A stretch of 64,000 nucleotides of DNA, from assembly GCF_027946175.1 (NCBI RefSeq), contig NZ_AP026671.1, positions 930,001-994,000 of the forward strand, in the 5' to 3' direction. Position numbers and translations under genes: made by a program. Below, piece after piece: positions 40,255 through 52,597 of this stretch. The stretch comes from Nitratiruptor tergarcus DSM 16512 (GTDB lineage Bacteria; Campylobacterota; Campylobacteria; Campylobacterales; Nitratiruptoraceae). Numbering within the stretch: the first letter of the stretch is position 1; the number at the start of each line of letters is the position of its first letter. A model generated the notes under the pieces. It saw nothing but the letters and a program-made list of their open reading frames with translations, was not told the DNA's origin and did not search any database.

Positions 40255-40614
40255 ATGTGTATCTTTTGTAAAATAGTTGCTGGTGAAATTCCAGCTAATA
40301 AAGTGATGGAAAATGAGGAGTTTTTGGCTTTTCACGATATTAATCCTAAAGCACCTATTCATATTCTCATCATACCAAAACATCATGTAGAAAATTTCCA
40401 AAGTACTCCACCTGAACTTATGGCAAAAATGACACCTTTTATTCAGGAGGTAGCCAAAAAATTAGAACTTGATAAAACAGGTTACAGGCTTATAGTCAAT
40501 AATGGCGAAGATGGGGGACAGGAAGTGATGCATCTACATTTTCACATGCTTGGAGGTGCAAAACTGAGTTGGCCATATCTTGCTATTGAAGAAGAGGCCA
40601 AAAAATATATGTAA
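40255..40614 (+). CDS. hinT: HIT family protein (HinT-like nucleotide hydrolase)
   Basis: 119 residues. The N-terminus CIFCKIVAGEIPANKV and the histidine-triad HLHFHML near residue 98-104 identify a HIT hydrolase acting on AMP-lysine or similar phosphoramidates. It is a lone plus-strand gene next to pheS, an arrangement shared with Campylobacter. It ends in a hairpin shared with argH. Confidence 0.93.
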   Translation: MCIFCKIVAGEIPANKVMENEEFLAFHDINPKAPIHILIIPKHHVENFQSTPPELMAKMTPFIQEVAKKLELDKTGYRLIVNNGEDGGQEVMHLHFHMLGGAKLSWPYLAIEEEAKKYM

Positions 40615-40631
40615 AGCCCTCTAGGCTTTAC
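40611..40631. terminator. Bidirectional terminator between hinT and argH
   Basis: An 8-bp perfect stem (GTAAAGCC / GGCTTTAC) with loop CTCTA. It contains the stop codons of both convergent genes. Confidence 0.65.
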
Positions 40632-42003
40632 GTAAAAACTCTTCAAAATATGCAATCTGCTTTCTTACTTGCTCTTTTGAAGTTGCTCCATAGGAGTTAC
40701 GTGCATTCATAGAATTGATAAGATTAAGGTACTCTAAAACATCTTTTCCAATTCTCTCATCAATACTTTTAAGCTCTTCATAGGTAAGTTCAGAGATATC
40801 TTTGCCTTTATGTTCAGCCAGTGCTACCGCCTTGCCCGTTATAAAATGTGCTTCACGAAAAGGGATGCCAACCTTTTCCACTAAGTAATCGGCTAAGTCA
40901 GTTGCAGTTAAATGGCCGGTTTTTGCAGCTTTAAGCATATTTTCTTTGTTGATCTTCATAGTTTTTAAAACTTCATTGAGAATAATCACAGATATCTTTG
41001 CATGTTTTACGCTATCAAAAACCCCCTCTTTATCTTCTTGCATATCTTTATTATATGCTAGTGGCAAACCTTTCATTACTGTCAAAAGACTCACAAGATT
41101 TCCATAACTTCTTCCTGTTTTTCCCCGTAAGAGCTCAGGAACATCCGGGTTTTTCTTTTGTGGCATGATCGAACTTCCAGTAGCATATTCATCACTAATA
41201 GTAATAAATTTAAATTCATAGCTACTCCATAAAATTAGTTCTTCAGCAAGTCTTGATATATGCATCACCATTGTAGCAATATTAAAGAGTATTTCAAGTG
41301 CAAAATCTCTATCACTTACCGTATCAAGACAGTTGATTGTCGGTGCCTTAAAACCTAATTCTTTAGCTGTATATTCTCTATCAATATTATGAGGAGTTCC
41401 TGCAAGTGCCGCACATCCTAATGGAGAATAATTATTACGTTCATAAGAGCTTTGAAACCGCTCAATATCTCTTTTAAACATTGAGGCGTAGGCTAGCATA
41501 TGGTATGCAAAACTTATTGGCTGCGCATGTTGTAAATGGGTCATACCAGGCAACACAACATCATCAGTTTTCTTCGCAATATTTACAAATGTAGCGATAA
41601 GGTCTTTAAGGAGCTCTATAAATTCTTGATTTTGTTTTTGTACATAAAGTCTAAAGTCAAGAGCAACTTGATCATTGCGGCTGCGTGCAGTGTGAAGCTT
41701 TTTTCCAGCATCACCAATAAGTTGTGTGAGTCTCTTCTCAATTGCCATATGAATATCTTCATCAGCTATATCCCATACAAACTCACCTGACTCTATCTCT
41801 TCTTTAATCTTTTGCAAGCCATTAATAATTGCCTCTTTCTCTTCTTCACTCAAAACACCCTGTTTAGCTAACATCTTAGCATGAGCGATAGATCCTTGAA
41901 TATCTTGTTCATAAAGCTCTTTATCAAATGGAAGACTTGCATTAAATTCATCAAGAAGTTTACTTGCACTCTTTTCAAAGCGGCCTGACCAAAGCTTTGC
42001 CAT
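40621..42003 (-). CDS. argH: Argininosuccinate lyase
   Basis: Final step of arginine synthesis. 460 residues with the family signatures [55 protein letters not shown] and [16 protein letters not shown] (flexible catalytic loop with Ser). It is monocistronic, reading in the same direction as the rRNA operon just upstream, with a TACAAT box about 22 bases before its ATG. Confidence 0.97.
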   Translation of the reverse strand: MAKLWSGRFEKSASKLLDEFNASLPFDKELYEQDIQGSIAHAKMLAKQGVLSEEEKEAIINGLQKIKEEIESGEFVWDIADEDIHMAIEKRLTQLIGDAGKKLHTARSRNDQVALDFRLYVQKQNQEFIELLKDLIATFVNIAKKTDDVVLPGMTHLQHAQPISFAYHMLAYASMFKRDIERFQSSYERNNYSPLGCAALAGTPHNIDREYTAKELGFKAPTINCLDTVSDRDFALEILFNIATMVMHISRLAEELILWSSYEFKFITISDEYATGSSIMPQKKNPDVPELLRGKTGRSYGNLVSLLTVMKGLPLAYNKDMQEDKEGVFDSVKHAKISVIILNEVLKTMKINKENMLKAAKTGHLTATDLADYLVEKVGIPFREAHFITGKAVALAEHKGKDISELTYEELKSIDERIGKDVLEYLNLINSMNARNSYGATSKEQVRKQIAYFEEFLRKA

Positions 42004-42024
42004 TATACACCTTTTTTTCTTGCA

Positions 42025-42030
42025 ATTGTA
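42025..42030 (-). promoter_or_regulatory. -10 box for argH
   Basis: TACAAT on the minus strand, 22 bases before the argH ATG. It suggests argH has its own promoter rather than depending on readthrough from the 5S gene. The last rrn transcript feature before it is a T6 run (42133-42138) about 6 bases after the 5S 3' end, a possible termination site. Confidence 0.45.
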
Positions 42031-42142
42031 ACATACAAATTTTGTAAAGTAGACTGTAGAAATGCACTATAAAGAGTTAATTTCTTAGATTTTGTAATTA
42101 TGTGAGGTATCAATCGAAGAAGTAATCGAAGGAAAAAATCTT

Positions 42143-42260
42143 GGCCTGGCGCCGACCTACTTTTCCACAGCCGAAGGCTGCAGTATCATCAGCGATGCGG
42201 AGCTTAGCTTCCAGGTTCGAAATGGGACTGGGCGTTTCCTCCGCTCTATAGGCACCAGGA
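42143..42260 (-). rRNA. rrf: 5S ribosomal RNA
   Basis: On the minus strand the ends CCTGGTGCC (42251-42259) and GGCGCCAGG (42145-42153) form the 9-bp helix I. The interior has the conserved CCCATTTCGAAC and GAAGCTAAGC-type segments. Ends are accurate to a few bases. Confidence 0.93.
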
Positions 42261-42304
42261 CAAGAGAAGAGAGGCTTTTGGAGTTAAAAGACTCTCTTCT
42301 CTTG
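42261..42304 (-). other. Processing stem in the 23S-5S spacer
   Basis: A perfect 13-bp inverted repeat (CAAGAGAAGAGAG / CTCTCTTCTCTTG) with a second 5-bp stem inside its loop directly abuts the 5' end of 5S. It is a likely endonuclease (RNase III-type) processing hairpin. Confidence 0.6.
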
Positions 42305-42385
42305 TCATTGAGACAATAGTTTTATTTAAAGAACACTCATTGTTCGTAGCAAAGAGCGGTAGCTCAGTAAGGCGGCGGTGCATAT

Positions 42386-45296
<2,911 letters not shown>

Positions 45297-45454
45297 CTAC
45301 TTCTAAGACGCACCGCCGCCTTACTCAACTACCTTAGTCAAGTAAAACAGCTTGCCTATTGTTTTTACCTCTTTTACTACGAACAATGAGTTGTCAAATA
45401 ACCTTAGACTTAAAAGTCTAAAAACAATCTTCCTCTGAAGATTCTTTTTAGACT

Positions 45455-45500
45455 TTGGTGGAGTCTACCGATGACCCTTCCGGTAACCTCTCACAGGCGT
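45455..45500 (-). pseudogene. tRNA-Ala 3'-half relic / direct repeat
   Basis: TTGGTGGAGTCTACCG at 45455-45470 repeats exactly the 3' end of the intact tRNA-Ala gene (45651-45666), including the CCA. On the minus strand the next bases still form a 5-bp T-stem (TACCG/CGGTA), but the loop is 10 bases and lacks TTCGATC. The 5' half of the tRNA is absent. It is either a decayed partial duplicate or an attachment-site-like repeat. Confidence 0.6.
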
Positions 45501-45650
45501 ATGCTATGCACTCGCTCCGCTCGCGCATATACGCATCGCCGTGCGCAGCTACAAACGACAAGCAGTTGTCGTTTGCTTTACGCTCCTCCCGTGCAAAGCA
45601 CGCAGTCGGCAATGTAATCTCTCTTACACTCCCAACTACGTGCTTTTATC
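45471..45650. other. Hairpin-rich, GC-rich spacer segment
   Basis: This part of the 354-base 23S-tRNA-Ala spacer is more GC-rich than the chromosome. It holds several perfect hairpins: CAAACGACAA/TTGTCGTTTG (45552-45575, loop GCAG), CGTGC/GCACG (near 45590), and GCGTAT/ATACGC around 45498-45534. It lies between the two copies of the tRNA-Ala 3' end. I see no gene in it. Confidence 0.5.
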
Positions 45651-45651
45651 T

Positions 45652-45727
45652 TGGTGGAGTCTACCGGGATCGAACCGGTGACCTCCTGCGTGCAAGGCAG
45701 GCGCTCTCCCAGCTGAGCTAAGACCCC
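45652..45727 (-). tRNA. tRNA-Ala (anticodon TGC)
   Basis: 76 bases with an encoded CCA end. The acceptor GGGGTCT pairs with AGACTCC, the D arm is AGCTCAGCTGGGAGAGC, the anticodon loop is CTTGCAC with anticodon TGC, and the T loop is TTCGATC. It is the second tRNA of the 16S-23S spacer. Confidence 0.97.
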
Positions 45728-45819
45728 ATCTTGTGTTTAGTTGTGAATTGTTTAGATTTTTTAGCGTAGCGTACAACTGAGTACGTGAGCTGGAAAATCT
45801 AGGCAAGATTCAACTAAAC

Positions 45820-45896
<77 letters not shown>

Positions 45897-46005
45897 ATTA
45901 TTAAAGCTCCGCCCCTGATAAGGGCTTCTCTTAGCTCTTGACTCCACTTTTCCTTTTCAAAGAACATCCTTGATCTCTCACAACTAGACAGAGAACGAGC
46001 CCCCT

Positions 46006-46062
46006 GAGTCAATAAGTGTGAGTACTTATTGACTCTTCCATCCAAAGAAACGAATCTTTGGA
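46006..46062 (-). other. 16S 3'-flank hairpins in the spacer
   Basis: A perfect 12-bp stem (GAGTCAATAAGT / ACTTATTGACTC, 46006-46035, loop GTGAGT) and a 7-bp stem (TCCAAAG / CTTTGGA, 46041-46062) lie between 16S and tRNA-Ile. Just beyond, 45981-45999 (CAACTAGACAGAGAACGAG) is complementary, with one bulge, to 47649-47666 upstream of 16S. This gives the long pre-16S processing stem. Confidence 0.6.
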
Positions 46063-46073
46063 TCATCACTCTA

Positions 46074-47606
<1,533 letters not shown>

Positions 47607-47759
47607 ATCTTTATGAAGTTTTAAAATCCTCTTTTAAAACTCAAAGGACTCGTCTCTGTCTAGTTGTCAAAGATCCTAAATTCACAAGAACTCTCTCACT
47701 CATCTTCACTCAAGATAAGTGATTTGAACTCTTCTCAGCTCTCTTTTTCAAGGGGCGTT

Positions 47760-47788
47760 ATTTTACTCAATCTCTCGATTTTTGTCAA
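47760..47788 (-). promoter_or_regulatory. rRNA operon promoter P2
   Basis: On the minus strand TTGACA (47783-47788), a 17-base spacer, then TAAAAT (47760-47765). This is close to the sigma70 consensus with ideal spacing. Transcription would start near 47753, about 145 bases before 16S. Confidence 0.8.
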
Positions 47789-47848
47789 GAGCTCTTTGAA
47801 ATCTCTCTTCAGATTTCTCTCAATTCCCCTCTTTTTTCGAGGACTGAA

Positions 47849-47877
47849 ATTATGCCAAACTTTCAGCTCTTTGTCAA
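47849..47877 (-). promoter_or_regulatory. rRNA operon promoter P1
   Basis: On the minus strand TTGACA (47872-47877), a 17-base spacer, then CATAAT (47849-47854), 89 bases upstream of P2. Tandem rrn promoters are common. The -35 lies 5 bases inside the boundary of the upstream insertion sequence (47883). Confidence 0.75.
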
Positions 47878-48932
47878 GAGCATGTATAAGTCCAATACAT
47901 ATGGCACTCATAATGATTTTCAAGAAGGTATTGTACCGGAGATTTAAAATTAAGAGAAGAGTGTGGTATTTTGGTATTGTAATCGATGAGCCATTTTGCT
48001 AATTTTTTATTGAATTCATCCAAATCTGTAAAGAGTAAATCTTCATAGTATTGAATAAATTGTTCTTGAATTGTTCTATTGAATCTTTCATTGTGTGCAT
48101 TCATTTTAGGGCTCCTTGGATATGTCCAGTAGTGTGTAAAGCCTTTTTGTTCAAGCAGAGCATCAAACTCTTTTTTAAATTCACTGCCATTATCTGAAAG
48201 AATTGCAAGTTTACGTTTTTGTTTGATGGAGGTTATTCCATCAATTAAAGCTTCAAGAGCATATGCAGTATGTTTTGCTCTTTTAGATGGAATTGCTACT
48301 GCGAATGCAATACGTGTGAGTGGGTCAATCATAGTAAGGATATATCGTTTTATACCGTTTGATACTATTTGGATGGTATCGACTGCCCAGAGTTCAAATG
48401 GTTTAGATTTGAGGTTTTTTGGTTTTCTGTTTTTTTGTGTCTTCTTTTTTGGTTTCACTTTTCCTTTTGTATCGATGCGGTAGGGAAAAAGTCTCATTGT
48501 ATCTGGTGCTTTTGCGATTATTCTTCCTATTGTGGATTCCGAGGGAGTTTTAAGTTCTTTTTCTTCACAAAAAGGTTTAAGCAGGTGGTAGAGTTTTGCT
48601 TTGCCGATGTTGGGATATGCTTTTCTTAATCGTTTTATCTCTTTAATAACTTCTATTGGAACTTTTGACTCTCTTACTCTTTTTGGTCTTCGTGATTTTG
48701 GATTTAAGGCTTTTATATCGCCATCTGCATCATTTAAACTCTTTTTCCATCGAAAGAGTGTTCTTCTGCTTACTCCAAAAGCTTCAGTTGTTGCTGCTAG
48801 TCCATATTTTTCCCAAAACTCCAATATCTTTTTTCTTCTTTTTGCCTCTTCGCTTATCATAAGCGAATTGTAGTATATCCTCTCTAATCTTTTATATCCT
48901 TTGAGCCCTGGCAACGTGTATTTGATTTGCAC
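47874..48932 (-). CDS. IS transposase, copy A (full length, DDE integrase fold)
   Basis: 352 residues. An N-terminal helix-turn-helix (YGLAATTEAFGVSRRTLFRWKK, about 43-64) is followed by a basic linker and an rve integrase core with catalytic residues D185 (WAVDTIQ), D247 (LSDNGSEF) and E282 (NAHNERFNR). The C-terminus CHMYWTYT is typical of these transposases and is encoded within the left inverted repeat. The start is GTG 48932 with GAGG upstream. The frame stays open to the IS end; its TGA lies in flanking DNA, within the TTGACA of rrn P1. Confidence 0.85.
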   Translation of the reverse strand: MQIKYTLPGLKGYKRLERIYYNSLMISEEAKRRKKILEFWEKYGLAATTEAFGVSRRTLFRWKKSLNDADGDIKALNPKSRRPKRVRESKVPIEVIKEIKRLRKAYPNIGKAKLYHLLKPFCEEKELKTPSESTIGRIIAKAPDTMRLFPYRIDTKGKVKPKKKTQKNRKPKNLKSKPFELWAVDTIQIVSNGIKRYILTMIDPLTRIAFAVAIPSKRAKHTAYALEALIDGITSIKQKRKLAILSDNGSEFKKEFDALLEQKGFTHYWTYPRSPKMNAHNERFNRTIQEQFIQYYEDLLFTDLDEFNKKLAKWLIDYNTKIPHSSLNFKSPVQYLLENHYECHMYWTYTCS

Positions 48933-48978
48933 TCCTCACTCTCCCTCTCGGAGTGCCATATGTGTTTGAACTTATGCA
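47883..48978 (-). mobile_element. Complete insertion sequence, copy A (IS481-like)
   Basis: 1096 bp bounded by imperfect ~27-bp terminal inverted repeats. The left end begins TGTATAAGTCCAA and the right end (minus strand) begins TGCATAAGTTCAA; both continue into CATATGGCACTC. TG...CA ends and a single DDE transposase fit the IS481/IS3-like group. The subterminal right end holds a GCACTCC/GGAGTGC hairpin. No target-site duplication is obvious, because the right side joins copy B directly and the left side is the rrn upstream region. Confidence 0.85.
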
Positions 48979-49952
48979 GAGTTTGGTATTTTGGTATTGT
49001 AATCGATGAGCCATTTTGCTAATTTTTTATTGAATTCATCCAAATCTGTAAAGAGTAAATCTTCATAGTATTGAATAAATTGTTCTTGAATTGTTCTATT
49101 GAATCTTTCATTGTGTGCATTCATTTTAGGGCTCCTTGGATATGTCCAGTAGTGTGTAAAGCCTTTTTGTTCAAGCAGAGCATCAAACTCTTTTTTAAAT
49201 TCACTGCCATTATCTGAAAGAATTGCAAGTTTACGTTTTTGTTTGATGGAAGTTATTCCATCAATTAAAGCTTCAAGAGCATATGCAGTATGTCTTGCTC
49301 TTTTGGATGGAATCGCCACTGCGAATGCAATACGTGTGAGTGGGTCAATCATAGTAAGGATATATCGTTTTATACCGTTTGATACTATTTGGATGGTATC
49401 GACTGCCCAGAGTTCAAATGGTTTAGATTTGAGGTTTTTTGGTTTTCTGTTTTTTTGTGTCTTCTTTTTTGGTTTCACTTTTCCTTTTGTATCGATGCGG
49501 TAGGGAAAAAGTCTCATTGTATCTGGTGCTTTTGCGATTATTCTTCCTATTGTGGATTCCGAGGGAGTTTTAAGTTCTTTTTCTTCACAAAAAGGTTTAA
49601 GCAGGTGGTAGAGTTTTGCTTTGCCGATGTTGGGATATGCTTTTCTTAATCGTTTTATCTCTTTAATAACTTCTATTGGAACTTTTGACTCTCTTACTCT
49701 TTTTGGTCTTCGTGATTTTGGATTTAAGGCTTTTATATCGCCATCTGCATCATTGAAACTCTTTTTCCATCGAAAGAGTGTTCTTCTGCTTACTCCAAAA
49801 GCTTCAGTTGTTGCTGCTAGTCCATATTTTTCCCAAAACTCCAATATCTTTTTTCTTCTTTTTGCCTCTTCGCTTATCATAAGCGAATTGTAGTATATCC
49901 TCTCTAATCTTTTATATCCTTTGAGCCCTGGCAACGTGTATTTGATTTGCAC
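48972..49952 (-). pseudogene. IS transposase, copy B (C-terminus lost)
   Basis: 326 residues, nearly identical to copy A (residue 66 Phe for Leu, residue 220 Arg for Lys), with all three catalytic acids. The last ~30 residues are missing. After NTKIP the frame runs into the right inverted repeat of copy A and stops at the TAA in GCATAAG, giving the tail NSA. Whether the shortened enzyme works is unknown; it has no left end of its own to act on. Confidence 0.8.
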
Positions 49953-49998
49953 TCCTCACTCTCCTTTGGAGAGTGCCAGATCTGAATGAACTTATGCA
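48979..49998 (-). mobile_element. Truncated insertion sequence, copy B
   Basis: 1020 bp, aligned to copy A with a constant offset of 1020 bases and only a handful of substitutions. It keeps its right inverted repeat (ending CTTATGCA at 49991-49998) and a subterminal CACTCTCC/GGAGAGTG hairpin. It lacks the left 76 bp, including the left repeat. Copy A's right end is fused exactly at the truncation point. Confidence 0.82.
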
Positions 49999-50014
49999 GC
50001 TGTTGCAGCAATTT

Positions 50015-50770
50015 TTAAAAAGACATTGAAGAGATGTAAGAAAAACCAGTTTCTGGTTCAATTGCAATTTTAAAATTTGCTTTGCAACTGTTATCATAAA
50101 AACAAAATGTAATTTCGCATTGCTGCTGTAATATTTTTGATTGGGTATATGCAGATATATAGCTCTGTGGATCTCCTATAAGCGGACGTCCTTGATTATC
50201 AAAAACTATTCGTTTACTACCTCTATATGAGCAACTTGGAGAAAAACGCACATCAACGATTTTGTATGTCTCTTCAATTGCTGCTTGTTTCAACGTCCTC
50301 TTATCAGTATAGTTTATTGTGAATCCGCCACTGATAAGCTTTCCGGTTAATGGATCTTTTGCAACCTCGCCAGTTGTTGCATTGGGATTACCATCATAAC
50401 CGCTTCCACTGTTTTTATCTGAAAATATTGCGTATCCCCATTTAGCTGTACTTCCATCACTACTTGCTTTTTTCTTTTTAAAAAATCGTATCTGCCATAA
50501 TTCTTTGTACCAATCGCTTTTGGTAGGATTAAATTTATCATCGATTATTGCTAAATGCTGTGTATAGCGAATATGTGAGAGAATTTGATGCGCAGCATCT
50601 ACTACATCATTTTTTTGAAATCTTGGAAGCACCATCGCAGCTAGGATTCCAATCACTATAATAACAAAAATCACTTCAATAAGAGTAAATGAAGGAGAAA
50701 AAAGGAGACGATCGGCAAAAAGTTGCCGATCTTTTATAGATTTATTTAATCTCTTCAGCCTTTTGTACAT
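50015..50770 (-). CDS. Type IV pilin-like / pseudopilin protein, start uncertain
   Basis: The core SFTLIEVIFVIIVIGILAAMVLPRF is a class III prepilin N-terminus with Glu at position 5. A globular domain of ~200 residues follows, with several Cys (CSYRG; CEITFCFYDNSC). Cleavage would be after Ser rather than the usual Gly. No start codon with a ribosome site lies close to the core. The nearest in-frame ATG (50770) is inside aclA and gives a basic 27-residue leader (MYKRLKRLNK...) read through the aclA terminator hairpin. A longer frame up to 50908 is less plausible. No other pilus genes are nearby. Confidence 0.7.
   Translation of the reverse strand: MYKRLKRLNKSIKDRQLFADRLLFSPSFTLIEVIFVIIVIGILAAMVLPRFQKNDVVDAAHQILSHIRYTQHLAIIDDKFNPTKSDWYKELWQIRFFKKKKASSDGSTAKWGYAIFSDKNSGSGYDGNPNATTGEVAKDPLTGKLISGGFTINYTDKRTLKQAAIEETYKIVDVRFSPSCSYRGSKRIVFDNQGRPLIGDPQSYISAYTQSKILQQQCEITFCFYDNSCKANFKIAIEPETGFSYISSMSF
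50710..50731 (-). terminator. Intrinsic terminator after aclA
   Basis: A perfect 9-bp stem (GATCGGCAA / TTGCCGATC) with a 4-base loop, 10 bases after the aclA stop on the minus strand, followed by CTCCTTTTTTCTCC. It lies inside the leader reading frame of the pilin-like gene. Confidence 0.8.
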
Positions 50771-52586
50771 CGTACAAAATATCATCAAATGGATGGCGGT
50801 ACATTGGCATACCAAGGCGTTTTTCATCAAGGATGTGACCAATGAAACCGATCGTTCTACCAAGAATAAAGAAAGAATTAAGTGTACCACTTTCGATAAA
50901 TTCATCAATCTCCTCTTCAGTGTATCCCAAAGCTCGCCACATATCTACCATCAAAATCCCAATAGTTCCATCAACATTGAGAATCAAATTGTCTTTTTTA
51001 CTAGTTGTGAGTTTTTCAACTTCTAATGCATACTCAAGCAGTGGCGTTGCTGGAAAGTTTTCAGCTGCAAATTTTTTAAGTCCTTCAACCCTCTTATCTG
51101 GATTTCTTACAGATTTGATTCTGTGTCCAATACCAGGAATTGGAATACCCTGTTTTTTCATATAATTTAAAAATTCTGCTGGACTCATGTTATTATCGTG
51201 TGCATATTTAAAATATTTAGCCGCTCCGTCTATCGCTCCACCAAATCTTGGCCCAATGGTAAGAAGACCTGTTACAAGACTCTCTACTACAGATTTTCCA
51301 GCGCGTGCTGTAACTTTTGCATTATGCGCACCACTTACCGCTGGTCCATGGTCTGCAACTGTTTTGATAACTGTTTCGATAAAATCAACCGCCCATCGTG
51401 GATATACTTTTTTAAACCAAAGAAGGCTTACAACATCACCAATTGTTTTACCAGTATCTGGAGTTGCTACGCTACTAATTGGATAACCAGCATATGTTGC
51501 CTCTTCTCCTCTATCATCACTGATAGTACAAACAAAGTTTTTCGGTTTTCTGATTTTTCCTTGTGCTAAAGCTTTAGCGTAATCTTCAGGAATTGGTGGA
51601 ACTTCAGGCTCTTCTATATCTTTAATAATGCCTTTTCCTTTAAGTTCTTCGTACACACCTTTGATCACGTGTGGAAGATCGTTAAAACTATCAGGCACAT
51701 GAATACCAGCTTCTCTCATAGCTTGGTTTTTTGCAACTGCAGTCTCTTCATCTGCATTTGCACTAGCTCCTGCGTGACCGAACTGTACACCGCTACTGAA
51801 GTGCTGCGCAATTGTTCCGATACACCAACCAATTACTGGCTTAGTGATTTTTCCACTTTTAACTGCTTCGATCACTTTATACTCTTCGCGTCCTCCAACT
51901 TCACCAAGCAAAAGCATATATTTTACATTTGGATCTTTTTCCATGCGAAGAAGATGATCGATAAATACAGATCCAACAAATCTGTCACCACCGATTGCTA
52001 CACCATCTGCTACACCGTCTGCATTGAGGGCAATAATGTTACAAAGCTCGTTAAATAGACCACCACTTCGAGTCACCAGACCACAGCTTCCCGGTCTATG
52101 AAGCTTGCTTTTTACGATGTTTTCAATTGTTCCACCAATATTTGCAACTTTGAATGCTCCTGGAGTGATTGCACCAACAGTTGCCGGACCAATAATTAAA
52201 ACGCCTTTATCTCTTGCAGTCTTATTCATAATTCGAGCAAGTCTTTCAGGAATCCCTTCAGCTGTAATCATAATTGTTTTAAACTGAGGGAATCGAAGAG
52301 CATCCATTGTCACATCGTAAGCTGTTCTAAAAGAAGCAAAGTTTAGCAAAACATCAGCATTTGGATGGGCTGCAGCTGCTTCCTCAGTACTTCTATAGAT
52401 TGGAATCATTACTTCATCAGTTCCAAAGAAAAATTTATCAAATTTATTTGAGCTCGTTGGTGCAACAATAGCAGCAACAGATGGCTTTTCTCTTTTGATT
52501 ACATAATCGTAATCGAGCATACGCTGAATAGCGCTTCTGTTGTTATTCCAAAAAATTGCTTGTGTATCTCTTGTAAAAAGTCCCAT
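50742..52586 (-). CDS. aclA: ATP-citrate lyase alpha subunit
   Basis: Large subunit of the enzyme that cleaves citrate to acetyl-CoA and oxaloacetate in the reductive TCA cycle. 614 residues: an N-terminal CoA-binding/succinyl-CoA-synthetase-like part with the phospho-His loop VQFGHAGASANADEE (H271), and a C-terminal citrate-synthase-like domain (GPAVSGAHNAKVTARAG; IPGIGHRIKSVRNPD). It begins 11 bases after aclB with AAGGAGAG upstream. This gene marks autotrophy via the reductive TCA cycle. Confidence 0.96.
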   Translation of the reverse strand: MGLFTRDTQAIFWNNNRSAIQRMLDYDYVIKREKPSVAAIVAPTSSNKFDKFFFGTDEVMIPIYRSTEEAAAAHPNADVLLNFASFRTAYDVTMDALRFPQFKTIMITAEGIPERLARIMNKTARDKGVLIIGPATVGAITPGAFKVANIGGTIENIVKSKLHRPGSCGLVTRSGGLFNELCNIIALNADGVADGVAIGGDRFVGSVFIDHLLRMEKDPNVKYMLLLGEVGGREEYKVIEAVKSGKITKPVIGWCIGTIAQHFSSGVQFGHAGASANADEETAVAKNQAMREAGIHVPDSFNDLPHVIKGVYEELKGKGIIKDIEEPEVPPIPEDYAKALAQGKIRKPKNFVCTISDDRGEEATYAGYPISSVATPDTGKTIGDVVSLLWFKKVYPRWAVDFIETVIKTVADHGPAVSGAHNAKVTARAGKSVVESLVTGLLTIGPRFGGAIDGAAKYFKYAHDNNMSPAEFLNYMKKQGIPIPGIGHRIKSVRNPDKRVEGLKKFAAENFPATPLLEYALEVEKLTTSKKDNLILNVDGTIGILMVDMWRALGYTEEEIDEFIESGTLNSFFILGRTIGFIGHILDEKRLGMPMYRHPFDDILYDVQKAEEIK

Positions 52587-52597
52587 TCATTCTCTCC

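Noticed and set aside
48223-49893. Paired plus-strand ORFs of 60-90 residues repeated 1020 bases apart
   Set aside because: They are antisense shadows of the two transposase copies; the repetition only reflects the IS duplication.
50771-50908. Long N-terminal extension of the pilin-like ORF inside aclA
   Set aside because: It is the antiphase reading of aclA and places more than 70 residues before the prepilin core, which is not compatible with a prepilin leader.
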